Source of the DNA: Azohydromonas aeria
Lineage (GTDB): Bacteria > Pseudomonadota > Gammaproteobacteria > Burkholderiales > Burkholderiaceae_C
DNA length: 55,519 bases
Assembly: GCF_009760915.1 (NCBI RefSeq)
Contig: NZ_VIDQ01000048.1
Coordinates: 1-55,519 of the forward strand
Reading direction: 5' to 3'
Under the pieces are notes generated by a model. It searched no databases. It was not told where the DNA came from and saw only the letters and a program-made list of their open reading frames with translations. The position numbers and the translations under genes are program-made. This document shows, piece after piece, positions 1-8,560 of the stretch. Position 1 is the stretch's first letter. Every line of letters begins with the position of its first letter.

Positions 1-129
1 GGCGCGGCAGCGCCCGTGCTGGCCCTGGGCGCGGTGCCCGGGGCGCGGGTGCTGGCCGCGGGCGCGTCGTCCCCCGCGGCGGCGCCGGGGCCGCAGGCGC
101 CATCGAGCCGCCAGGGCTCCTCCGTTTGA
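1..129 (+). CDS. C-terminal tail of an upstream gene, probably type I secretion ATPase (partial)
   Basis: Frame 1 is open from the window edge to a TGA at 127-129, giving 42 residues of an Ala/Gly/Pro-rich C-terminus with no recognisable domain. It ends 13 bases before the HlyD-family adaptor, the usual spacing inside a type I secretion operon where the ABC transporter (PrtD/HlyB type) precedes the adaptor. The identity is inferred from position only; the tail itself carries no ABC motif. The sequence to the left of the window would decide it. Confidence 0.4.
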   Translation, partial: GAAAPVLALGAVPGARVLAAGASSPAAAPGPQAPSSRQGSSV

Positions 130-142
130 AGGCCGATCCCAC

Positions 143-1468
143 ATGCTGAACCGATTCATCGACGCGCTCTCGCGCACCTCCAACACGCGCCGCGACGGCG
201 ATCCCTGGCCGGCGATCCGGCTGGGGCTGGGCGTGGGCGTGCTGGGCTTCGGCGGCTTCCTGGCCTGGGCGGCCTGGGCGCCGCTGGACCAGGCCGTGCC
301 GGGGCAGGGCATGGTGGCCGTGGCCGACCAGCGCAAGGTGGTGCAGCACGTCAGCGGCGGGCGCATCGAGTCGCTGCACGTGGCCGAGGGCGACACGGTG
401 CAGGCCGGGCAGCTGCTGCTCAAGCTCGACGCGCGGCAGCTGCAGGCCGAGCTCGACGCGTCGCAGGCGCAGCTGGCGCTGGCGCGCGCGGCGCTGGCGC
501 GCGTGGAGGCCGCCGCGGGCGGGCGCGACGTGCTGCCGGCCTCGGCCCTGCCCACCGACGCGCGCTTCCAGGCCATCGGCCAGGCGCAGCAGTCGCTGTT
601 GCGCGCGCAACTGGGCGCGCGCCAGTCCGAGCTGCAGCAGCTGCAGGCCAGCAAGGCGCAGCTGGAGGCCGAGCTCGAAGGCCACCGCCGCCTGGCCGCG
701 GGCCTGCGCGAGCAGCTCGCCATCACGCAGCAGCAGCACGCGGCGCTGGTGGAGCTGGTGGCCGAGGGCAACTATCCCAAGCTCAGGCTGATGGACCTGG
801 ATCGCTCCATCGCCGAGCTGCGCACCAACATCGCCCGCAGCGAGTCCGAGGCGCTGCGCACCTCGCGCGCCATCGAGGAGGCCGCCGCCAGCCTGCAGCG
901 CCGCCGGCGCGAGCAGGTGCGCGACGTCGAGACCGAGCGCGCCTCGCTGGTGCACGACGCCGCCGCGCTCCAGGCGCGGGTGACGACGCTCGCCACCGGG
1001 CTGCAGCAGGCCGAGGTGCGCGCGCCCGTGGCCGGCCAGGTGGTGGGGCTGGCGGTGCACACCATCGGCGGCGTGGTGGCACCGGGCGAGCGGCTGCTGG
1101 AGATCGTGCCGCAGGACAACGCGCTGCTGGTGGAGGCGCGGCTGCCGGTGAACATGGCCAACAAGCTCAAGGTGGGGCAGTCGGCGCAGCTGCACTTCTC
1201 CTCCAGCGACAGCGTGCGGCTGCCCGACCTCCGGGGCCAGGTGCTCACGGTCTCGGCCGACAAGCTGGAGGACCAGCGCTCGGGCATCCCGTACCTGCTC
1301 ACGCGCATCACCATCTCCGAGTCCGAGCGCGCCAAGCTGCCCACGGTCAACTCGCCGCTGCGCCCGGGCATGCCGGTGGACGTGCTGGTGCGCGTGGGCG
1401 AGCGCAGCTTCCTGGACTACGTGCTGGAGCCGCTGACGGCACGCTGGCGGCAGTCGATGACGGAGTGA
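143..1468 (+). CDS. HlyD-family type I secretion periplasmic adaptor
   Basis: 441 residues, the normal size for PrtE/HlyD membrane fusion proteins that bridge an inner-membrane ABC exporter and an outer-membrane TolC channel. A short cytoplasmic N-terminus is followed by one membrane helix at about residues 28-50. Next come a biotinyl-lipoyl-like half motif (VVQHVSGGRIESLHV), a long Gln/Leu/Glu-rich coiled coil at about 95-260, the second lipoyl half (VRAPVAGQVVGLAVHTIGG) and a beta-barrel region ending in RPGMPVDVLVR, typical of the family. It converges with the RTX metalloprotease gene 28 bases downstream, its likely substrate. The start ATG at 143 gives a full N-terminus; SD strength is poor. 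Confidence 0.9.
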   Translation: MLNRFIDALSRTSNTRRDGDPWPAIRLGLGVGVLGFGGFLAWAAWAPLDQAVPGQGMVAVADQRKVVQHVSGGRIESLHVAEGDTVQAGQLLLKLDARQLQAELDASQAQLALARAALARVEAAAGGRDVLPASALPTDARFQAIGQAQQSLLRAQLGARQSELQQLQASKAQLEAELEGHRRLAAGLREQLAITQQQHAALVELVAEGNYPKLRLMDLDRSIAELRTNIARSESEALRTSRAIEEAAASLQRRRREQVRDVETERASLVHDAAALQARVTTLATGLQQAEVRAPVAGQVVGLAVHTIGGVVAPGERLLEIVPQDNALLVEARLPVNMANKLKVGQSAQLHFSSSDSVRLPDLRGQVLTVSADKLEDQRSGIPYLLTRITISESERAKLPTVNSPLRPGMPVDVLVRVGERSFLDYVLEPLTARWRQSMTE

Positions 1469-1470
1469 AG

Positions 1471-1490
1471 CCGGGCCGGGCCGGCCCGGC
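1471..1490. repeat. GC-rich palindrome between convergent genes
   Basis: The 28 bases between the adaptor stop and the protease stop contain the perfect palindrome CCGGGCCGGCCCGG. A hairpin here could act on transcripts from both strands, but neither side has a T-tract, so calling it a bidirectional terminator is only a guess. Confidence 0.35.
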
Positions 1491-1496
1491 GGCGGC

Positions 1497-3191
1497 CTAC
1501 GCCAGCCACAGCTCCCTGGCGGTGAGGACCTGCACGCCCGTGAGCTGCAGGGCGAACTCGGCATCGCGGTCGGTGTCGGTGTTGGCCCAGAGCACGCCGG
1601 CGGACCAGCGCAGCTGGCCCGGCGCGGTGAAGGCGGCGCCCGCGGCGATGAGGCCCTTGAAGTGCTGCACGCCGGACTGGCCGGCCAGCGTGTTGGCGTC
1701 GAAGTCGCGCAGGTCGATGCGGTCGCCCTGCGCGGCGCTGAAGTCGCTGATCACGTCCCAGGCCTGCGCGGTGATGCCGCCGTCGCCCGCGCCGTTGAAG
1801 TCGAACACGTCGGCGCCCGTGCCGCCCGTGAGCAGGTCGCGGCCCGCGCCGCCGGCCAGCGTGTCGTGGCCCAGGCCGCCGAGCAGCGTGTCGTTGCCCG
1901 CGCCGCCGCGCAGCAGGTTGGCGCCGGCGTTGCCGGTGAGCACGTTGGCCAGGCCGTTGCCGCTGCCGGCCAGGGCGGCCGTGCCGGTGAGGGTGAGGTT
2001 CTCGACGTTGTCGCCCAGCGTCCAGGACACGCCGGCCTGCACGAGGTCGGTGCCGGCGTTGACGCCCTCGGCGACGCGGTCCTGCGCGTGGTCCACGACG
2101 TACACGTCGTTGCCGGCGCCGCCGCTGAGGGCGTCGGTGCCGCTGCCGCCGTCCAGGGTGTCGTTGCCGGCGCTGGCGCCGATCGTGTCGTTGCCCGCGC
2201 CGCCGCGCAGCAGGTTGGCGGCGTTGTTGCCGGTGATGTCGTCGGCGCCGCGGCCGCCGCTGGCGTTCTCGATCACGGTGCCCCAGGCGATCCAGACGTT
2301 CTTGACCGTGCCCAGGACCGTGTCGTGGCTGTCGAGCAGGTTGACCGGCACGCCGAGCCGGCTGGCGTAGCCCTCGCGCAGGTCGATCAGGGCGCCCGTG
2401 GCGCCGTCGTAGCTCAGCGTGTCGGTGCCACCGCCGTCCCAGATCGTCTGGTGGTAGCTGCCGCTGCCGGAGAAGCTGTAGGTCGTGTTCGTCGCGTTGT
2501 AGGCGCGGTTGGCGCCGTACAGGTGCTGGATGGCCGCGATGTCGAGCAGCATTGGCGTGGTCGGCTCGTAGGAGAAGTAGGTGGCCTGGTTGCCCGCCTG
2601 CGCCGAGTAGCTCATGAGCGTGCTGGAGCGCGTCTCCAGCGACGCGGGCAGGATCGCGGCGTTGTAGCTCTCCGTCTCGAACGAGTGCTTGAGCCCCAGC
2701 GCATGCCCGATCTCGTGCAGCGTGGTCATGTACTCGTAGCTGCCCGGCGTCCAGTCCTCGGTGTAGGAGCTGCCGTCGCTGCCGAACCAGACGTCGCCGG
2801 CCTTGGCGCTGTTGCCGGGCATCCAGGCATGGGCCTGGCCGTCGGTGGCGCCGGTGTAGGCGAAGCGCAGGTCGCCCACGACAGCGGCGTTGTCGGCGAC
2901 CTCGGTGAAGCGCAGTGCCGCCACGTTGGACCAGGCGCGCAGCGCGGTGCGCACGGCCGCCATGTCGGCGTCGGTCAGCGCGTCGTAGCCCGGGCTCCAG
3001 GGTTCGTTCCAGGTCTGGGAGGACGGGCCGTAGCCCGACCAGGGATCGGTGGACCAGTAGGCCGAGGCCTTCGGAAAGCTGTAGCTGAGGCTGCCGGAGG
3101 CCCAGCGCGTGTCGCCCAGCAGGCTGTCGACGTTGCGCTGCCCGGTGAGCCGTATGGGCGTGGTGATGGAGTAGGTGGTGGGTGAAGGCAT
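1497..3191 (-). CDS. Serralysin-type (peptidase M10) RTX metalloprotease
   Basis: 564 residues. The zinc motif HEIGHALGLKH is at residues 159-169 and the Met-turn (TLMSYS) at about 191-196, so this is a metzincin of the serralysin group. Calcium-binding RTX repeats of the type GGAGNDTI/GGAGNDVY lie at about 315-460, followed by the M10 C-terminal domain (ADVFDFNGAG...WDVISDFSAAQGDRIDLRDFDAN). There is no N-terminal signal peptide, as expected for type I secretion. GGGAG-type SD bases lie about 9 bases before the ATG. The HlyD adaptor gene is adjacent and convergent. Secretion through that system is inferred; the catalytic assignment is clear. Confidence 0.93.
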   Translation of the reverse strand: MPSPTTYSITTPIRLTGQRNVDSLLGDTRWASGSLSYSFPKASAYWSTDPWSGYGPSSQTWNEPWSPGYDALTDADMAAVRTALRAWSNVAALRFTEVADNAAVVGDLRFAYTGATDGQAHAWMPGNSAKAGDVWFGSDGSSYTEDWTPGSYEYMTTLHEIGHALGLKHSFETESYNAAILPASLETRSSTLMSYSAQAGNQATYFSYEPTTPMLLDIAAIQHLYGANRAYNATNTTYSFSGSGSYHQTIWDGGGTDTLSYDGATGALIDLREGYASRLGVPVNLLDSHDTVLGTVKNVWIAWGTVIENASGGRGADDITGNNAANLLRGGAGNDTIGASAGNDTLDGGSGTDALSGGAGNDVYVVDHAQDRVAEGVNAGTDLVQAGVSWTLGDNVENLTLTGTAALAGSGNGLANVLTGNAGANLLRGGAGNDTLLGGLGHDTLAGGAGRDLLTGGTGADVFDFNGAGDGGITAQAWDVISDFSAAQGDRIDLRDFDANTLAGQSGVQHFKGLIAAGAAFTAPGQLRWSAGVLWANTDTDRDAEFALQLTGVQVLTARELWLA

Positions 3192-3459
3192 CGTTTGCGC
3201 TCCCTCTGCGCCGCGGGTCGTTCTTCAGGGCGGGCACGCCGGCAGGCCATCGCCCGGACGAATCCGGGCTTGAACTGGTGTAACCAGGGGTTAGTGTGCC
3301 TGTCCCGGCGCGCTGACCCTGGCCCTCGGGTATGGACAAGGGCCCGGCCGAACCGGCGCCGGCAACTGCCCGTGCCGGCATGGCGGGCGGACGGAAGCGG
3401 TCCAGGGCACGCGGCCCGCGCTGGCGCGTTGCGTCCGCAACCGGAGCGGCCTTGCGCCG
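3192..3459. other. Intergenic region upstream of the metalloprotease
   Basis: 268 bases without a convincing gene. It must hold the protease promoter (minus strand). The only structure seen is a short inverted repeat CTGGT-GTA-ACCAG at 3275-3287, which could be an operator; no clear -35/-10 pair was found by eye. Confidence 0.3.
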
Positions 3460-4371
3460 TCAGCCGCGCCGCTGCGACACCGCGATGCCCGCGACGATGA
3501 GCGCGAAGGCCGCGCCGTGGTACCAGTGCGGCAGCTCGCCCAGCACCGCGGCCGACATCAGCGCGGCGAAGAGCGGCGTGAGGTTGCTGAAGAAGGCCGC
3601 CAGCGCCGGCCCGGCGGTGGCCACCCCCAGGCCCCAGCAGCGGTAGGCCAGCAGCGCCGGGCCCAGCGCCACGTACAGCAGCGCGGCCAGCGTCCAGGGG
3701 CTGTCCCAGCGCACGGCGTGGGTGCCGGCGAGCTGCTCGGCGCCGGCCGCCGCGCCCGCGCCCAGCAGCCCGAACAGCACCTGCAGCAGCAGCGCCTCGG
3801 ACCAGTGCCAGCCGGGGCGCTGCGCGCCGCGCATCGACGCCGGCGGGCGCGCCAGCAGCCAGCTGTAGAAGGCCCAGGCGACGATGGCCACCACCACGTA
3901 CAGGTCGCCGCGCACGAAGCGCACCTGCGCCAGCGCGTGCACGTCGCCGCGCGCGAGCACGCACAGCACGCCCGACAGCGACAGCGCCGCGCCCAGCCAC
4001 TGGCGCGGGCGCGGGTGCTCGCGCCAGAAGAGGGCGCCCACCAGCAGCATCCACACCGGCATGCTGGAGGCGATGAGCGTGACGTTGAGCGGCGTCGAGC
4101 TCACCAGCGCCAGGTACTGCAGCGCGTTGTACATGCCCACGCCCAGCGTGCCGGTGAGCAGCAGGTAGGGCCAGCGCGCGCGCACTTCGGCGCCGCGCCG
4201 CAGCACGCGCCAGCCCAGCGGCAGCAGCAGCGCCGCGGCCAGCAGCCAGCGCAGGAAGTTCAGCGTCAGCGGCGGCACGCTGCCCACCATGAGCCGGCCC
4301 ACCACGGCGTTGCCGGCCCACAGCAGCGGCGGCAGCGTCAGCAGCAGCAGGGTGCGCGCGGACAGCCGCAT
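3460..4371 (-). CDS. EamA/DMT-family metabolite exporter
   Basis: 303 residues with about ten hydrophobic segments arranged as two EamA repeats. The first repeat begins at the N-terminus (LLLTLPPLLWAGNAVVGRLM) and the second near residue 155 (GDLYVVVAIVAWAFYSWLLA). Motifs such as NFLRWLLAAALLLPLGW and PLFAALMSAAVLGELPHWYHGAAFALIVAGI are characteristic of this drug/metabolite transporter family. Substrate is unknown. The ATG is in a TGATG overlap with the stop of the upstream zinc-ribbon gene, implying translational coupling, and this overlap fixes the start at 4371 although the frame stays open much further upstream. Confidence 0.9.
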   Translation of the reverse strand: MRLSARTLLLLTLPPLLWAGNAVVGRLMVGSVPPLTLNFLRWLLAAALLLPLGWRVLRRGAEVRARWPYLLLTGTLGVGMYNALQYLALVSSTPLNVTLIASSMPVWMLLVGALFWREHPRPRQWLGAALSLSGVLCVLARGDVHALAQVRFVRGDLYVVVAIVAWAFYSWLLARPPASMRGAQRPGWHWSEALLLQVLFGLLGAGAAAGAEQLAGTHAVRWDSPWTLAALLYVALGPALLAYRCWGLGVATAGPALAAFFSNLTPLFAALMSAAVLGELPHWYHGAAFALIVAGIAVSQRRG

Positions 4372-4688
4372 CACCGCGCGCCGTCCTGCGGGCGCAGCGC
4401 GCCGCAGTTCCAGCACTGGCCGAAGGGGCCGTCCACCTGCTCGCCGCAGGCGGCGCAGCGCCAGTGCTGCGCGGGCAGGCTGCACTGCGCCTGCAGCAGC
4501 GCGCGCGCCTCCTCCAGCTGGTCGTCGTCGAGCACCCAGACCTCGGGCAGCGCCTGGTCCACCGGGATCTCGCCGGCGATGGAGCCGGCCCAGGCGCGCT
4601 GCACCTGGCAGTCCACGCCGGCCTGGTTGAGCAGGTCGGCCCACAGCGTGGCAATGGCGAGGTTGGGAGCGGAGGTGAGGCGGCGCAT
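4371..4688 (-). CDS. DUF2007-type small protein with C-terminal zinc ribbon
   Basis: 105 residues starting MRRLTSAPNLAIATLWADLLNQ. The N-terminal part (hydrophobic strand, helix, then VDQALPEVWVLDDDQLEEARALL) matches the DUF2007 'putative signal transducing protein' pattern. The C-terminus has two CxxC pairs (CAACG and CWNCG) forming a rubredoxin-like zinc ribbon. Biochemical role is unknown. It is translationally coupled (TGATG) to the EamA exporter, which suggests a two-gene operon. The open frame continues upstream of 4688, but homologous proteins start at this Met. Confidence 0.7.
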   Translation of the reverse strand: MRRLTSAPNLAIATLWADLLNQAGVDCQVQRAWAGSIAGEIPVDQALPEVWVLDDDQLEEARALLQAQCSLPAQHWRCAACGEQVDGPFGQCWNCGALRPQDGAR

Positions 4689-4866
4689 GGCGGGCGGCAG
4701 GGGCAGGGGACGGCGAATCGGCGCCGTGGGCCATGGCACCATAACCGGCGCGGGCCCCGGCCGCCGGCGCACGCCCGGCCCCGGCACCCCGCGGCAGCCC
4801 GCCCGCTGGGCCTGCACCGCCCGCAGCCCGCGCCCGCGGCGCCGCAACGAACCCTTCGGAGACCCT

Positions 4867-5859
4867 GTGACGACCCCCAACGAACAAGCCATCCGCTTCG
4901 CCCGCACCGGCGGCCCCGAGGTGCTGGAGCTGCAGCCCGTGAGCGTGGGCGAGCCCGGCCCGGGCGAGGTGCGCATCCGCCACCACGCCTGCGGCCTCAA
5001 CTACATCGACGTCTACTTCCGCAATGGCACCTATCCCCAGCCGCTGCCCGGCGGCCTGGGCATGGAGGGCGCGGGCGTGATCGAGGCCGTGGGCGCGGGC
5101 GTGACGCACCTGCAGGTCGGCGACCGCGCCGCGTACGCCAGCCAGCCCCCGGGCGCCTACTGCACGGCGCGCGTGATGCCGGCGCAGAACGTGGTGCGGC
5201 TGCCCGACGCCATCGACTTCGAGACCGGCGCGGCCATGATGCTCAAGGGCCTGACCGCGCAGTACCTGCTGCGCCGCACGCTGCCGGCGCAGGGGCTGCA
5301 GGCCGGCGACTTCGTGCTGTTCCACGCCGCGGCCGGCGGGGTGGGGCTGATCGCCTGCCAGTGGGCCCGGGCGCTGGGCCTGCAGCTCATCGGCACCGCC
5401 GGCTCGGCGGCCAAGTGCGAGCTGGCCCTGGCGCACGGCGCGGCGCACGCCATCGACTACTCGAAGGAGGACTTCGTGGCGCGCGTGAACGAGATCACCG
5501 GCGGCGCGGGCGTGAAGGTGGTGTACGACTCGGTGGGGCGCGACACCTTCGAGCGCTCGCTGCAGTGCCTGCGCCCGTTCGGGCTGATGGCGCTCTTTGG
5601 CGCGTCCTCGGGGCCGGTGCCGCCGGTGGACATCGGGCTGCTCAACAAGAAGTCGCTGTACCTGACGCGGCCGACGCTGTTCTCGCACCTCTCCAGCCGC
5701 GAGGCCGCGCAGGCGATGGCCGACGAGCTGTTCGAGGTGGTGGGCTCCGGCGCGGTGAGCATTCCCGTGGAGCGGCGCTTCGCGCTGGCCGACGCGGCGC
5801 AGGCGCACCGCGAGCTGGAGGCACGCAGTACCACCGGCTGCACCGTGCTGCTGCCATGA
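4867..5859 (+). CDS. NAD(P)H:quinone oxidoreductase, zeta-crystallin type
   Basis: 330 residues, medium-chain dehydrogenase/reductase superfamily without structural zinc. Visible features are the N-terminal GroES-like domain (GEVRIRHHACGLNYIDVYFRNGTYP), the ALVGMEGAG-like segment (GLGMEGAGVIEAVGAG) and the nucleotide-binding loop AAAGGVGLIACQWARALG. The C-terminal TRPTLFSHLSSREAA matches bacterial QorA proteins. It would reduce quinones with one or two electrons using NADPH in the cytoplasm. The start is GTG at 4867 with a GGAG-type SD just before it. Its stop overlaps the ATG of the acetyltransferase gene (ATGA), so the two are coupled. Confidence 0.9.
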   Translation: MTTPNEQAIRFARTGGPEVLELQPVSVGEPGPGEVRIRHHACGLNYIDVYFRNGTYPQPLPGGLGMEGAGVIEAVGAGVTHLQVGDRAAYASQPPGAYCTARVMPAQNVVRLPDAIDFETGAAMMLKGLTAQYLLRRTLPAQGLQAGDFVLFHAAAGGVGLIACQWARALGLQLIGTAGSAAKCELALAHGAAHAIDYSKEDFVARVNEITGGAGVKVVYDSVGRDTFERSLQCLRPFGLMALFGASSGPVPPVDIGLLNKKSLYLTRPTLFSHLSSREAAQAMADELFEVVGSGAVSIPVERRFALADAAQAHRELEARSTTGCTVLLP

Positions 5860-6395
5860 GCGGGAACTCCGTTCTCGGCCAGGTCGCCAGCCCTTCGACA
5901 AGCCCGGGGCGAACGGAGGGTGGGGAGCAGCGCCGGCACCTGCGCTGGCGCTGCGTGCCGTTCCGCGGGCTGGACGTGGAGACGCTGTACGCGCTGCTGC
6001 AGCTGCGCTCGCAGGTGTTCGTGGTGGAGCAGCACTGCGTCTACCTCGATCCCGACGGGGTCGATCCGCAGTGCTTCCACGTGCTGGGCTTCGACGCGGA
6101 CGGCCGGCTGCAGGCGGCGCTGCGCCTGGTGCCGCCGGGCGTGAAGTACGCCGAGGCCTCGATCGGGCGCGTCGTCACGTCGGCGGCGGCGCGCGGCAGC
6201 GGCCTGGGCCACCAGCTGGTGGCGCAGGGCCTGCGCGAATGCGCGCTGATCTGGCCCGGGCACGGGCTGCGCATCTCGGCGCAGGCGCACCTGCAGCGCT
6301 TCTACGAGGCCCACGGCTTCGGCGCCGAGGGCCCGACCTACCTGGAGGACGACATCCCGCACATCGAGATGTCGCGCGCCGCGCCTCAGCCCTGA
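5856..6395 (+). CDS. elaA: ElaA-type GNAT N-acetyltransferase
   Basis: 179 residues. The body from about residue 28 is a clear ElaA-like GNAT domain: LYALLQLRSQVFVVEQ, then the acetyl-CoA loop region IGRVVTSAAARGSGLGHQLV and the C-terminal FYEAHGFGAEGPTYLEDDIPHIEM. Substrate is unknown. The first ~27 residues (SPSTSPGRTEGGEQ...) are not part of the normal family start and are encoded by a REP-like sequence. The ATG overlaps the quinone oxidoreductase stop as ATGA, which supports this start. The gene ends tail-to-tail with the DUF2189 gene, overlapping it by 10 bases. Confidence 0.85.
   Translation: MSGNSVLGQVASPSTSPGRTEGGEQRRHLRWRCVPFRGLDVETLYALLQLRSQVFVVEQHCVYLDPDGVDPQCFHVLGFDADGRLQAALRLVPPGVKYAEASIGRVVTSAAARGSGLGHQLVAQGLRECALIWPGHGLRISAQAHLQRFYEAHGFGAEGPTYLEDDIPHIEMSRAAPQP
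5891..5916 (+). repeat. REP-like sequence inside the elaA 5' end
   Basis: The stretch reads CCCTTCGACAAG, then CCCGGGGC, then GAACGG. This closely resembles the dispersed repeat (CCTTCGACAAGCTCAGG...GAACGG) common between genes in many GC-rich proteobacteria. Here it lies inside the translated N-terminus of the acetyltransferase. The resemblance is from memory of that repeat, not from a search. Confidence 0.5.
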
Positions 6396-7258
6396 CCGGC
6401 GGCGGCGCTGGTGTCGGCGGCGGCCGGGGCCGGCTGCCGGTCCGGCGCCACGGCGCCGCGGTAGGCGTGCCAGGAGGCGTGGCCCAGCCAGGGCCCGACC
6501 ACCAGCAGGCCGAGGAAGAAGGGCAGCATGGCCGCCACCACCAGCAGCGTGATGAGCGCGCCCCAGAACAGCATCACGCCGGGCTGGGTCAGGCACAGGC
6601 GCAGGCTGGTCAGGCCCGCGGTGATGGAGTCGGTCTGGCGGTCCAGGAGCATCGGGATCGAGACCACGCTGATGGCGTAGATCAGCCCCGCGAAGATCGC
6701 GCCCACGGCCAGGTACGTGACGGTGAAGCCCACGTTCTCCGGCTCCAGCAGCATCAGCAGCGAGCCCTTGAAGTCGGGCATGCCGTCGAAGCTGACGGCG
6801 AAGACGATCATGGCGGCGCGGCCCCAGATCATCTCCAGCACCAGCAGCACGCCGCCGAAGAGCGCGAGCGTGCCGGTGCGGGTGTCCCAGGCCAGCAGCG
6901 AGTCGCCGAGGTCGGGCTTCTCGCCGCGCTCCAGGTGGCGGCTGGCCTGGTACAGGCCCAGCGCCAGGAACGGCCCGACCAGCAGGAAGCCCGCGCACAG
7001 CGCCAGCACGTAGGCCGGCGCCTCCTCGAACACCCACATCAGCGCGTAGCCCATGGCGACGAAGGCGGCGCCGTAGAACAGGCCCAGGCCGGGGCAGCGG
7101 ACGAAGTCGCGCCAGCCCAGGGCCAGCCAGTGCAGCGGGTCGGAGAAGCGCAGCGTGCGCAACTCGATGGCGAAGGCCGCGGGCTGCTGCGCGCCCGCAG
7201 TCGCCGCCGTGGAGCCCGTTGGCGGCACGGTGCCGCGGTTGAACGGTTCGGATGCCAT
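6386..7258 (-). CDS. DUF2189 integral membrane protein
   Basis: 290 residues with about six hydrophobic segments after a polar N-terminus. The family hallmarks are RTLRFSDPLHWLALGWRDFVRCPGLGLFYG near the start and LYQASRHLERGEKPDLGDSLLAWDTRTGTLALFG in the middle. Proteins of this family are often found beside cytochrome oxidase genes, but that context is absent here, so the function is unknown. The start at 7258 has a strong SD (GGAGGG six bases upstream); an upstream in-frame ATG exists but lacks one. Confidence 0.85.
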   Translation of the reverse strand: MASEPFNRGTVPPTGSTAATAGAQQPAAFAIELRTLRFSDPLHWLALGWRDFVRCPGLGLFYGAAFVAMGYALMWVFEEAPAYVLALCAGFLLVGPFLALGLYQASRHLERGEKPDLGDSLLAWDTRTGTLALFGGVLLVLEMIWGRAAMIVFAVSFDGMPDFKGSLLMLLEPENVGFTVTYLAVGAIFAGLIYAISVVSIPMLLDRQTDSITAGLTSLRLCLTQPGVMLFWGALITLLVVAAMLPFFLGLLVVGPWLGHASWHAYRGAVAPDRQPAPAAADTSAAAGQG

Positions 7259-7384
7259 GGCTTCCCTCCAATGGGTGCTGTGCGGTGCAGCGTAGGGGAG
7301 CAAGGGCGGCCGGATGCCTGGGGTAGTCCCGGGGGTTCGCGCCATTCCGTCACGCCGCACCATGCGCGGCGAAAGGAGCCATGG

Positions 7385-7996
7385 ATGTCAGGATGGTTTG
7401 TCAATCGCCCTTGCGGGGCGGTGGGGCGGGTGCTGCGGGCGGCGGCGCTGGCGGGCGCGGCGTTCGCCAGCGTGGGGACGGCGACGGCGCAGGCGCTGCC
7501 GGAGTTGCCGATTGCCGGCGTGGAGCCGGTGCTGGGGCTGCGCTTTCCGACCGGGCGGGTGCAGTTCGAGACGCTGCCGGCGGCCGTGCTGGCCGGCTGC
7601 GCGGGCTTGAGCGGACCGGGCGCGCGCGTCGCGTGGGACCTGGCGGACGTGTCCGCGGGCGGGCGCCGCTACGTGGTGCTGGGCGGCTTCGTGGCCGGCG
7701 GCGAGGCGGGCGCCGGCCTGGAGCCTGATGCGCGCGGCGCGGTGCTGGACATCGGCCCGGACGGCTGCCGCGTGCTGGGCCCGGCGCGGGCGGTGTTCGA
7801 CCAGCGTCCCGAGGCACTGCCGCAGCCGGTGCTGGAGCAGCTCGCCGCCGACCTGGCACGCCGCTACGCCGGCGCCTTCGGCAGCGTGGACGGGCTGCAC
7901 GCGGCGATCCGGCGCCAGCGCCTCATCCCGCCGCCCAGCAGCCCGGTGCTGCGCGCGGCGCTGGGGGTGGAAGAGAGGGCGATGCCGGCGAGGTGA
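7385..7996 (+). CDS. Hypothetical secreted protein
   Basis: 203 residues with a signal peptide (basic start, hydrophobic VLRAAALAGAAFASVG, cleavage after ATAQA near residue 36). The mature part is Ala/Gly/Leu-rich with two cysteines (VLAGCAGL and DGCRVLG), which could form a disulphide. I do not recognise a family. The start at 7385 is chosen because AAAGGAG lies 6 bases upstream; a different-frame ATG at 7381 gives no signal peptide. It stands alone between the DUF2189 and lspA genes, which are both on the other strand. Confidence 0.7.
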   Translation: MSGWFVNRPCGAVGRVLRAAALAGAAFASVGTATAQALPELPIAGVEPVLGLRFPTGRVQFETLPAAVLAGCAGLSGPGARVAWDLADVSAGGRRYVVLGGFVAGGEAGAGLEPDARGAVLDIGPDGCRVLGPARAVFDQRPEALPQPVLEQLAADLARRYAGAFGSVDGLHAAIRRQRLIPPPSSPVLRAALGVEERAMPAR

Positions 7997-8005
7997 GGGT
8001 GAGGT

Positions 8006-8560
8006 CTACTTCCCCTCGCGCACCCGCCTGATCTCGTCCACGATCAGGCAGATCGCCCCCAGCGTGATGGCGCTGTCGGCCAGGTTGAAGGCCGGGAAAT
8101 GCCGCCCGCCGAAGTGGAAGTCGAGCATGTCCACCACGTAGCCGTGCAGCAGCCGGTCGATCACGTTGCCCAGCGCGCCGCCCAGGATCATGGTGATCGC
8201 GAAGCAAAACAGCTTCTGGCCCGGATGCTTCTTGAGCATCCAGACGATGAAGACCGAGGCCACCAGGCCCAGCCCGGTGAAGAACCAGCGCTGCCAGCCC
8301 CCGGCGTTGGCCAGGAAGCTGAAGGCCGCGCCGGTGTTGTGCGCGCGCACCAGGTTGAAGAAGCCCGTCACCACGCGCCCCTCGCCGTACTGGAACCAGC
8401 CCAGGATCAGCGTCTTGCTGAACTGGTCCAGCACGATCACCAGCAGCGCCAGCCCCAGCCACAGCCACAGGCTCGGCGCCCCGGTGGCGGGCCGCTTCGC
8501 CAGCTTCACGGGGGAAGCCTTCGCCGGCTTCATGCCGGCCTTGCCGCCGCCGCTGGCCAT
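8006..8560 (-). CDS. lspA: Lipoprotein signal peptidase (signal peptidase II)
   Basis: 184 residues with four membrane helices. It cleaves the signal peptide of diacylglyceryl-modified prolipoproteins in the inner membrane. The two catalytic aspartates are visible in GNVIDR (D135) and FNLADS (D162), and the family motif VVDMLDFHF precedes the second. The protein carries a ~28-residue Lys/Ala-rich N-terminal extension before the first helix; a start at MKPAKASP (residue 10) is possible. The ATG overlaps the ileS stop (TGATG), the classic ileS-lspA coupling. Several lipoproteins in this window would be its substrates. Confidence 0.96.
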   Translation of the reverse strand: MASGGGKAGMKPAKASPVKLAKRPATGAPSLWLWLGLALLVIVLDQFSKTLILGWFQYGEGRVVTGFFNLVRAHNTGAAFSFLANAGGWQRWFFTGLGLVASVFIVWMLKKHPGQKLFCFAITMILGGALGNVIDRLLHGYVVDMLDFHFGGRHFPAFNLADSAITLGAICLIVDEIRRVREGK

